Assembly (NCBI GenBank): GCA_934565655.1 | Contig: CAKTIE010000004.1 | Coordinates: forward strand, 1-64,000 | DNA from: an uncultured Oscillospiraceae bacterium | Lineage (GTDB): Bacteria; Bacillota; Clostridia; Oscillospirales; Oscillospiraceae | Reading direction: 5' to 3' | Length of the DNA stretch: 64,000 bases | Shown: positions 34,846 through 42,000 of the stretch, one piece after another | Layout: every line of letters begins with the position of its first letter | Position numbering within the stretch: position 1 is the first letter of the stretch | The notes under the pieces: generated by a model | The model's database searches: none | The model's input: the letters and a program-made list of their open reading frames with translations, nothing else | What the model was told of the DNA's origin: nothing | Position numbers and translations under genes: made by a program

Positions 34846-35940
34846 ATGGAGTATCGTATTCTGCCCCACGGCGGGGAAAAGGTGGGCATCATCGGCATGG
34901 GCTCCTCCGTGATCGGTGCACAGCCGGAGGAGGAGATCATCGCGGCCGTCCGGGCCGCCTATGAAAGCGGCGTCAACTATTTTGATATGGCCGGCGGCCA
35001 CGCCGCCATCTTTGCCGCCTACGGCAAGGCCCTGAAGGACATCCGGGACAAGGTGTATCTCCAGATCCATTTCGGCGCGGACTATACCTCCGGCGAGTAT
35101 GGCTGGACTACGGAACTGGACGAGATCAAAAAGTCCGTGGCGTGGCAGCTGGAGAATCTGCAGACTGATTATATCGACGTGGGCTTCATTCACTGTCTGG
35201 ATGAGGAGAGCGACCTGACTGCCTATCAGGCAAACGGCGTGCTGGACTATGTCCTCGACCTGAAAAAGCAGGGCGTCATCCGCCATATCGGCCTGTCCTC
35301 CCATACCCCGGCGCTGGTGAACAAGGTGCTGGATATGGGCATCGTGGATGTGGTGATGTTCAGCATCAACCCCGCCTATGACTACGGACAGGGCGATTTC
35401 GGCATCGGCGGGAACAGCGAACGGTACGACATATACCGCCGCTGCCAGCGGGAGGGCGTGGCCATCACCGTCATGAAGCCCTTCTGCGGCGGACAGCTGC
35501 TGGATGCGGCGCAGTCTCCCTTCGGCGTGGCCCTGACGCGGGAGCAGTGCATCCAGTACGCGCTGGACAAGCCGGGCGTCATGACCGTGCTGCCTGGCTT
35601 CGGCAGCACGGAGGAGATGCGCCAGGTGCTGGCCTTCTTCGACGCGCCGGCGGAGGCGCGGGACTATTCCTGCCTGGGCGAGCTGGCGCCTGAGGGCGCG
35701 ACGGGGCGCTGCGTCTACTGCAAGCACTGCCATCCCTGCCCTGCCGGACTGGACATTGCCCTCATCAACAAGTACTATGATCTGGCCATGCAGGGGGACA
35801 ATCTGGCCCGTGAGCATTACCTGACGCTGGAAAAGCGGGCCGGGGACTGCATCGGCTGCGGCCATTGCGACAGCCGATGTCCTTTCCGCGTGGCCCAGAG
35901 CCAGCGGATGCAGACCATTCAGGCGTATTTCGGCGCGTGA
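34846..35940 (+). CDS. Aldo/keto reductase with C-terminal ferredoxin-type clusters
   Basis: 364 residues. Aldo/keto-reductase TIM barrel to about residue 275 (GMGSSVIGAQPEEE, NYFDMAGGHAAIFAAYGKAL, GLSSHTPALV, INPAYDY), then a Cys-rich extension with CVYCKHCHPCPAGLDI and CIGCGHCDSRCPF, expected to hold two [4Fe-4S] clusters. The usual catalytic Tyr region (DTAxxYG) reads DMAGGHAAIFAAYG, altered as in other ferredoxin-fused members. Likely an oxidoreductase passing electrons to or from ferredoxin. GGGGAGGT ribosome site fixes the start. Confidence 0.9.
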   Translation: MEYRILPHGGEKVGIIGMGSSVIGAQPEEEIIAAVRAAYESGVNYFDMAGGHAAIFAAYGKALKDIRDKVYLQIHFGADYTSGEYGWTTELDEIKKSVAWQLENLQTDYIDVGFIHCLDEESDLTAYQANGVLDYVLDLKKQGVIRHIGLSSHTPALVNKVLDMGIVDVVMFSINPAYDYGQGDFGIGGNSERYDIYRRCQREGVAITVMKPFCGGQLLDAAQSPFGVALTREQCIQYALDKPGVMTVLPGFGSTEEMRQVLAFFDAPAEARDYSCLGELAPEGATGRCVYCKHCHPCPAGLDIALINKYYDLAMQGDNLAREHYLTLEKRAGDCIGCGHCDSRCPFRVAQSQRMQTIQAYFGA

Positions 35941-35963
35941 TGTGCAGGTAAACGGCATAGAAA

Positions 35964-35995
35964 GAGGAGGGATCCCCGGATGGGGATCCCTCCTC
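35964..35995 (+). terminator. Hairpin after the aldo/keto reductase gene
   Basis: Fourteen-base-pair GAGGAGGGATCCCC stem with four-base loop; the following sequence has only two Ts in a row, so termination may be imperfect. This is the last element of the high-GC left flank. Confidence 0.7.
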
Positions 35996-36072
35996 TTCGC
36001 AACTTATACAACACGATCCCGATACACATTTTGCCTTTCGCGGCAGAGCGCCTGGGAACGATCAATAGAAAG

Positions 36073-36112
36073 AAAGTCCCGAAAACCTTGGCTTAACAGT
36101 GATAAGGAACTA
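36073..36112 (+). repeat. Left boundary repeat of the accessory island
   Basis: About 40 nt running AAAGTCCCGAAAAC - CTT - GGCTTAACAGT - GA - TAAGGAACTA. The same series of blocks, differing only in the short spacers, occurs on the opposite strand at 50785-50745 just beyond tRNA-Ser. About 35 positions match. The two copies bracket the low-GC region with the recombinase and pilus genes. Confidence 0.75.
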
Positions 36113-36212
36113 ATTCAACTTATTACTGTTAGCTGACGGATTCGGGTGTGCGGTGCAGCCTCGAAGCTGCAAGTAACCGTCTGTTTCTAACGGAAACAGA
36201 CGGGATTTTACT
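36094..36212 (+). other. Series of hairpins at the island's left edge
   Basis: Three inverted repeats in a row: TAACAGTGATAAG (36094-36106) with CTTATTACTGTTA (36119-36131); TGCAGC/GCTGCA around 36154-36171; and CCGTCTGTTTC/GGAAACAGACGG (36177-36203) followed by ATTTTA, terminator-like. No reading frame. It may be an end or attachment structure of a mobile element, or a small RNA; the sequence alone does not decide. Confidence 0.4.
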
Positions 36213-36262
36213 TATAATCTCAGATTGAGAACAGGAAAGAACATGTTTTGGAGGAACCATTA

Positions 36263-36511
36263 ATGACGAAACTGATTCACGCTTTCTACAACATGGATAC
36301 CAACTCCGTGGAGCTAACCTACAACGACGGCTCCGTCCTTACGATTGATTGTGAGAAAGTGGAGAACCACTACGATGTTACAAACGGACAGATGGCAGAC
36401 CTCGATTGGCTGCTATACAACGCCGCGATGGAGTATGCTAGTCTGGTGTTGTCCGGGGAAATGGAGAACTACCTGAAAGGGCCTGCACTCCACGGAATAG
36501 AAGATTCATAA
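36263..36511 (+). CDS. DUF6061-like small protein
   Basis: 82 residues starting MTKLIHAFYNMDTNSVELTYNDGS, a phrase I associate with the DUF6061 family of small Clostridia proteins often found in accessory regions. Two short beta strands then acidic helices; no membrane segment. TTGGAGGAA ribosome site. Followed by a terminator and the recombinase gene. Function unknown. Confidence 0.65.
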   Translation: MTKLIHAFYNMDTNSVELTYNDGSVLTIDCEKVENHYDVTNGQMADLDWLLYNAAMEYASLVLSGEMENYLKGPALHGIEDS

Positions 36512-36515
36512 AGGA

Positions 36516-36546
36516 TGCCGGTGTGTCGTGTTTGCGATACACCGGC
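36516..36546 (+). terminator. Terminator after the DUF6061-like gene
   Basis: GCCGGTGTGTCG / CGATACACCGGC stem (one mismatch), six-base loop, then an A-rich tail with few Ts. Confidence 0.6.
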
Positions 36547-36657
36547 AAATAAAACTTCTCTACGTACTTTTCTCTCTATGCGTCCTGTGCAAAAAAGGTT
36601 TGGAATTCGATACAATAAGTATGAAAATCCAAATAACGCACTTAGGAGGGAACCAAA

Positions 36658-37497
36658 ATGGCAGAAAGAATATTATCTGAAGAAACCATCAATACCTTTC
36701 GTGAATATCTGGTCCTGGAGGAAAAAAGCACGGCCACCGTGGAGAAATATCTCCGGGATGTCCGTGCTTTTCATTTGTTTGCATGCCAACAGGCTGTGAC
36801 AAAAGAGCGGATGATGGCTTATAAAAAGTATCTGATTGAAAAGGGATATGCAGCCAGTTCAATCAATTCCATGCTGGCGAGTCTTAACAGTCTGCTGGAC
36901 TTCCAAGGCTGGTCAGACTGTAAGGTTAAAAACATCAAGACCCAACGTCAGACCTACTGCGCGGAGGAAAAAGAGCTGACAAAATCCGAATACCTCCGGT
37001 TGCTGGAGGCGGCAAAGGACCGGCCTCAGCTGCATTTGATTCTGGAAACCATTTGCGGCACTGGCATTCGTGTCTCTGAACTGCGGTTCTTTAACGCAGA
37101 AGCTGTAAAGCGCGGAGAGATCACTGTCAGCTGTAAAAGCAAAACCCGGACAATATTGCTTCCGAGTAAGCTAAAGAAGATGCTTCTGGATCACGCAAAG
37201 AAAAACGGCATCCGTTCTGGAGCGATCTTTATTACCAGGAACGGGAAGCCGTTGGACCGGAGCAATATTTGGGCGCAGATGAAATCCCTCTGCGAGGCAG
37301 CCGGAGTAAAAGCCAGCAAGGTGTTTCCCCACAATCTGCGCAAGCTGTTTGCCCGGACTTTTTACAGTATTGAGAAAGAGATCGCCAAATTGGCCGATAT
37401 TCTGGGACACAGCAGCATCGACACAACAAGAATCTATATTATGACCGCCGGCACAGAACACCGGCGAAAAATCGAACGATTGGGCCTTGTAGTTTAG
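36658..37497 (+). CDS. Tyrosine site-specific recombinase
   Basis: 279 residues. SAM-like N-terminal core-binding domain (about 8-88) and catalytic domain with all six residues visible: Arg138 (GTGIRVSELR), Lys about 162, His225 and Arg228 (HNLRKLFA), His251 (LGHSSIDTTRIY), nucleophile Tyr260. Size and lack of an arm-binding domain fit XerC/D-like and phase-variation invertases rather than conjugative-element integrases. AGGAGGG ribosome site. It ends 11 nt before the left repeat of the putative invertible segment, which controls the pilus operon. Confidence 0.93.
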   Translation: MAERILSEETINTFREYLVLEEKSTATVEKYLRDVRAFHLFACQQAVTKERMMAYKKYLIEKGYAASSINSMLASLNSLLDFQGWSDCKVKNIKTQRQTYCAEEKELTKSEYLRLLEAAKDRPQLHLILETICGTGIRVSELRFFNAEAVKRGEITVSCKSKTRTILLPSKLKKMLLDHAKKNGIRSGAIFITRNGKPLDRSNIWAQMKSLCEAAGVKASKVFPHNLRKLFARTFYSIEKEIAKLADILGHSSIDTTRIYIMTAGTEHRRKIERLGLVV

Positions 37498-37508
37498 GCA
37501 ATAAAAAA

Positions 37509-37530
37509 CACCACATAATTTCCATTATGT
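37509..37530 (-). repeat. Left inverted repeat (recombination site)
   Basis: The minus strand reads ACATAATGGAAATTATGTGG plus two bases. It is itself a dyad: ACATAAT, GGAA spacer, ATTATGT, as expected of a tyrosine-recombinase core site with two arms around a central spacer. Spacer orientation is opposite to the right copy, which predicts inversion rather than excision. Confidence 0.75.
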
Positions 37531-37683
37531 TGTTTGCTAGCCCAGACTGAATGCCAACTTAACAATAGCGCACTCTATTTTGGGTGCACCAAAGCCACCC
37601 TCATACTCTATAAAAAAAGAATTTGAGGGTGGCTTCGTGCTTCCCGCTTTTTGTACTGCCACTTTTATCTTAGATTTTACCAT

Positions 37684-37746
37684 CTTTTTACGTACTTTTC
37701 CTGTCTTTTTACGTACTTTTCCTGTCTTTTTACGTACTTTTCCTGT
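37684..37746 (+). repeat. Three tandem 21-bp repeats
   Basis: Unit CTTTTTACGTACTTTTCCTGT, three times without spacer, identical. A related TACGTACTTTTC followed by CCTGTGC occurs once at 36561-36589, just upstream of the recombinase gene. Possible binding sites for a regulator or accessory recombination factor. Confidence 0.85.
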
Positions 37747-37751
37747 GCCCC

Positions 37752-37780
37752 TTGATTTTCATGTATGCTTGTGCTAAAAT
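37752..37780 (+). promoter_or_regulatory. Promoter P1 of the pilus operon (inside the invertible segment)
   Basis: TTGATT (37752-37757), 17-bp spacer, TAAAAT (37775-37780), directly after the tandem repeats and reading toward the pilus genes. Confidence 0.65.
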
Positions 37781-37811
37781 TATTTTGATTAGAAATTGGG
37801 CATATATCTTT

Positions 37812-37820
37812 TGATATAAT
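37812..37820 (+). promoter_or_regulatory. Promoter P2, extended -10
   Basis: TGATATAAT gives a perfect -10 with the TGn extension; no good -35 at 16-18 bp. Lies 10 bp before the right inverted repeat. Confidence 0.55.
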
Positions 37821-37829
37821 CGTTTCACT

Positions 37830-37851
37830 ACATAATGGAAATAATGTGTTG
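37830..37851 (+). repeat. Right inverted repeat (recombination site)
   Basis: Matches the complement of the left copy at 20 of 22 positions (differences at repeat positions 14 and 20). The extended -10 promoter ends only 10 bp before it, so transcripts from the ON orientation cross this repeat into the pilus leader. Confidence 0.75.
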
Positions 37852-38000
37852 CGCTGAATGCCGCATTCATCTAGTTGAAACTCAGCACAGCGTGAGGAAT
37901 ATTACTTCCGTGCTGTGGAGTAAGGATTTGGGGCAGGTGAAGAATAACTGCTGCCTCTTTTTTGCTTTTGTGCTGTGCGGCACAGATTTGGAGGTGCTCT
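37852..38000 (+). promoter_or_regulatory. Structured 5' leader of the pilus operon with possible attenuator
   Basis: Hairpins: TGAATG/CATTCA (37855-37869); CAGCAC (37883-37888) with GTGCTG (37910-37915) enclosing GGAA/TTCC; GGCAG/CTGCC (37932-37955) followed by TCTTTTTT, terminator-like; and CTGTGC/GCACAG (37973-37985) just before the ribosome site. CAGCACAG at 37883 could pair instead with the second TGTGCTGTG copy at 37970, so mutually exclusive folds are possible. It does not match a riboswitch class I can name. Confidence 0.5.
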
Positions 38001-38462
38001 ATGACGGATAAAGAATTGCGGCGTTTGAGCCGGAGTGAGCTGCTGGAAATGCTGATTGCCCAGACAGAAGAAAACAGCCAGCTGAAGATCAGGCTGGAGC
38101 AGGCGGAAGCACAGCTTCGGGACCGCAGGATCGAGATCGACAAAGCCGGTTCCTTGGCGGAGGCTGCCCTGTCCCTCAACGGTGTCTTTCAGGCGGCGGA
38201 GGCCGCGGCGCAGCAGTATCTGGAAAATATCCAGCGGATCAGCAGCCAGCAGGATGCCATCAGCCGCGTTATCAAGGAGCAGTCGGCAAAAGAGGCCGCC
38301 CAGATCCGGCAGGAGGCAGAGGCGTACAGCCAAAAAGTACACGCGGATGCGGATGCCTACTGGAAGCAGGTCGCTGCCAGAGCGTCCAAACTGCTGGCAG
38401 ACCAGGAAGCACTGCGGCAATTGATTCAGTCCGCTGGAGAGTCAGTCCGCTGGAGAGGTTGA
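38001..38462 (+). CDS. Coiled-coil protein, first gene of the pilus operon
   Basis: 153 residues, cytoplasmic, nearly all helical: MTDKELRRLSRSELLEMLIAQTEENSQLKIRLEQAEAQL then long Ala/Gln/Glu heptads. No membrane segment or enzymatic motif. GGAGGT ribosome site at 37990-37995, six bases before the start. It ends 5 nt before the signal peptidase gene. Proteins of this look accompany signal-peptidase/sortase/pilin operons in Clostridia from memory; it may help organise secretion or polar placement. Function not established. Confidence 0.7.
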   Translation: MTDKELRRLSRSELLEMLIAQTEENSQLKIRLEQAEAQLRDRRIEIDKAGSLAEAALSLNGVFQAAEAAAQQYLENIQRISSQQDAISRVIKEQSAKEAAQIRQEAEAYSQKVHADADAYWKQVAARASKLLADQEALRQLIQSAGESVRWRG

Positions 38463-38467
38463 GATCA

Positions 38468-39058
38468 ATGAAGAACACAGCAAATCCGTCCCGCGAGCTT
38501 CCAACCCTGGAACAGCTCGAAACGGAGCTTGACAGAGAGAAATACAAAAAGCGATATCGGCGGGTCCTGAGAAGCATTGTCTATACCCTTGTGGTCGTTG
38601 CGGCTGTAGCCGTATTGGTCGCCACCATCTGGATGCCGGTGCTGCAGATCTACGGGGCTTCCATGACGCCAACGCTGAATGAGGGAGATATTGTGCTCTC
38701 TGTCAAAGGGTCGGATTGTGAACTGGGCGATCTGGTAGCCTTTTACATGGGCAACAAGATTTTAGTCAAGCGTTGTATCGCCGGCCCCGGTCAGTGGGTG
38801 GATATCGACGTTGAGGGCAATGTGTATGTGGACGGCAATCTGTTGGATGAGCCGTATCTGACAGAAAAATCCCTGGGGGATTGTGACATTGATTTGCCCT
38901 ACCAGGTACCGGACAATCGATACTTCTGCATGGGCGATCACCGGTCCACCTCGGTGGATTCCCGCAGCACTACGGTGGGCTGCGTCTCCGGTGAACAGAT
39001 CGTCGGAAAAATCGTATTCCGGGTCTGGCCGATAGCAGATTTCGGGATACTTAAATAG
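38468..39058 (+). CDS. Signal peptidase I dedicated to the pilus operon
   Basis: 196 residues. One membrane helix (about 37-57), then the S26 catalytic motifs: Ser65 in YGASMTPTL, Lys101 in KILVKRCIAGPG, and the MGDHRSTSVDSR box near residue 155. Type I signal peptidases within pilus operons (SipA-like) are needed for pilin export or polymerisation in streptococci. Here it precedes a giant adhesin and pilins, consistent with that role. Starts 5 nt after the coiled-coil gene. Confidence 0.9.
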   Translation: MKNTANPSRELPTLEQLETELDREKYKKRYRRVLRSIVYTLVVVAAVAVLVATIWMPVLQIYGASMTPTLNEGDIVLSVKGSDCELGDLVAFYMGNKILVKRCIAGPGQWVDIDVEGNVYVDGNLLDEPYLTEKSLGDCDIDLPYQVPDNRYFCMGDHRSTSVDSRSTTVGCVSGEQIVGKIVFRVWPIADFGILK

Positions 39059-39077
39059 AGAGGTGGGTGATTGGCAT

Positions 39078-42000
39078 ATGAAGCACGGTGCGTTACAGAG
39101 CGCAGAAAAATATACGAAGGCACATCAAAGGAAGAAACGCTGGTACCGGGTTGTAACCGGTCTTGCCTGCGTTGTGGTGTTCTGCACGGTCTACGCATTG
39201 ATTCTTCCCGCCATTACCATGGAAAAGGGAGCGTGTGAGATTCCTGAACACACCCATTCGGAGGCTTGCTACACGCAAGTAACCTCTGCCACCCGGACCG
39301 AGCCGGTGTGTACCATCGAAAGCCTGAATCTCCATCAGCATGACGATACCTGCTATGACAGCGAAGGAAACCTGACGTGCGGGTATGCAGACTTTGTCGT
39401 TCACCAGCATGATTCGGCATGCTATGACGAAAATGGGAACCTTTGGTGCCCGCTGCCGGAGATCGAGACCCATGAGCACACCAGAAGCTGCTATGCCGTG
39501 CCGGAAACAGAGGAGCCTGTACACCAGCACACCGACCAGTGCTACGAGCAGATAAAGACGTTAATCTGCGAGCTGCCCACCGAACCGGCGGAAGAAGCAG
39601 AACCTGCCGAACCGGAGTTGATCTGTGAGGAGAAAGAAATCATTCTCCACACCCACGAGCCCTATGAATCCCCGGAGGACCCGGGCTGCTATGATGATGA
39701 CGGCAATCTGATCTGCGGCAAAATCCAGGTTTTGGAGCATCAGCACACGGATGCGTGCTTTGAGACGGTGGAGGAACCGGCGGATACCGAGACTCTGACC
39801 TGTACGCTTCCCGAGGATGAAAAACACACCCATACCGCCCTGTGCTACGGCACCTGGGAATTGACCTGCGATATGGAGGAACATACCCACACGGAGGAAT
39901 GCAGCACTGCGGAAGAAACAGAAGCGACCGAACCGGAGGAAGAGATGTCCGGCATGGAGATCGATCCCAGCCTGCCGGTTATGGGCACTGCCTACGCTTC
40001 TGGCGCCAAAACACGCGCGTATTCGGTGATGACTCTGGATGCGGATACAACAGGGGCAACCGATCCCGTTTCCGTAGAAAACTATATCACAGGCGCAACG
40101 CTCTACTACCGCACGGATGAAAACGGAGAGTGGACCGATGTATCAGGCGTGACGGATATTCCCGGCGACGCGGATTTCAAGCTGAAGATCAGCTATGGCA
40201 ATGTCCCCATCGACACCCTTCTGGCGGCAGACGGGAAGATGACCTATACCCTTCCGGCGCTGTTTCGCAACGCTACGGCCAACGGCAAAATCACCAGCGG
40301 CAGCGCCGAGGTGGGCACCATCACGGTGGCAAACAATACGGTCACCCTTGCCTTTGACACCACTTGGCTGAAACAGCAGAAGACGGAGACGAATACCGTC
40401 ATCAGCGGCGACTTTTTTGTGGAAGCGGAGGTGAACCTGTCGCAGGTCGACGATAATGGAACCGCTCAAATTGTCATTGGCAATACAACGATCACCATTG
40501 ATTTTGACGGTGACATTGTTGCCCAATACGGCAATGTGGACCTGACCAAAACCGTCTCGGCCATCTCGGAGGAGACAGACGGCGATTATCTGACTTACAC
40601 CCTGACCGTGAAGGCCGGCGCAGATGGCTGCCCGGATGTCAAGGTGGTGGATTGCTTTGCGGAAACCCAGTACATCGAGGAATATGTGGGCGTGACGGGA
40701 GTGTCTACCGCAACCAATGATACGGATGGCCCCACGGAAACCGTAGGCACCGGAAGCGTCTACATCGGTGCGGCACCCACGGTGGATAAACCCATCCCGG
40801 ATCCCGCAGGTGAAAAGCCGACGAAACCCGGCACGCTGGTCTGGGACATCGGCGATATGGCAGCCAACGAAACCAGGACTCTGACATACCGGGTCAAGCT
40901 GAAGGATGCATACACCGGCGTCACGGCAAAGGGAAATCTTCAGAACACGGCGAATGTTTACTCCAAGACCTACCAGCGGGACAGCGACACCGTCACCTTT
41001 ACGCCCCGTGCTGGTGCAACCATGTCCAAAAAGGCCTCGACGTTTACCCCCGGCGAAAACGGCGGAGGCGCCATCACCTACACCATTTGGGTGCAGGCCA
41101 ATGCGAACAACAGCTATGTCCTGGACAATGTGAAAATCATGGACGCGCTGGACGGTTCAATCGATAATCAGAATGGGACCTCAGCAGCCATCCGCCAATA
41201 TCTGTCTTACGATGAAACCTCTTTCCACCTCTATCAGGGCGGTTCCAACGGCCAGAACGGAAGCAGCGGCTTAACGGAGATTACGGCAGGAACTACACTG
41301 AACATCACGGATACGGACAATGACGGCAAGAAGAACGATCGCTTCACCTATTATGTGGGTTCCCTGGCTCCCGGTGAGAGCAAGACCCTGACCTACACGG
41401 TGAATGTGGAGCCCGGTGTGTTCGTGGCGGCGGGAAACAAAGACTTCAAGATCAACAATCGCGCCTGCATTTATACCGATGACAGCAGAACAGATGGCGG
41501 CGTACGGCTGAACGGCTATATGACCAGTGAGACCATTGACCGCAAGGTCTGGAGCCGAAAGCTGGCGGGCGGGAAGCAGGAGACGGAAAGCACTGTGTCC
41601 ATGAGCGGCAGCGTGTATGACGCCACCGGCAGTCCCGTTACCCAAATCACCTCCCCTGACAGCAGCTTCACTGTGCCTGCCGGCAGCTACAAGTATCAGG
41701 TGGCAGCCAATGAGGCGGGAGACTGGGATCTGTCCTCTGCGTCCATGGCTGACAGCCTGGGCAGCCAGTACATGCAGTTTGTGGGCTATGTCCGGGTGGA
41801 TGCCTATACCATCAGCCGCAACGCACCCGGTTCCGGCCCGGACGATGCAGCAGCCATTGCCAATTTGAGCAGACGCACGCCCGATCAAACCGCCTGGGTA
41901 AAAGTTGACGGGCAAACCTCCTTCAGCTTCACACCTGAGCAGATTGGATTGGCTGGAAAGAAGGCCTACCTTCTGACCTACTACGCGCAGCCCACGAATA

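Larger units (their letters stand above)
37509..37851. other. Putative invertible promoter segment
   Basis: 343 bp bounded by 22-nt inverted repeats (37509-37530 and 37830-37851, 20 of 22 matching), adjacent to the recombinase gene and upstream of the pilus operon. Contents: a 12-bp hairpin stem (37591-37602 with 37624-37635), three tandem 21-bp repeats, and two promoter-like elements pointing to the pilus genes. As drawn, the switch would be ON; inverted, the promoters would face the recombinase's 3' end. No alternative orientation can be seen in one sequence, so switching is inferred. Confidence 0.7.

Noticed and set aside
36150..36212. Possible riboswitch or tRNA-like structure before the DUF6061-like gene
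   Set aside because: Only simple hairpins; no conserved aptamer core or cloverleaf could be found. Recorded as hairpins only.
37684..37746. Possible CRISPR array
   Set aside because: The 21-bp units are directly tandem with no spacers and only three copies; no cas genes.
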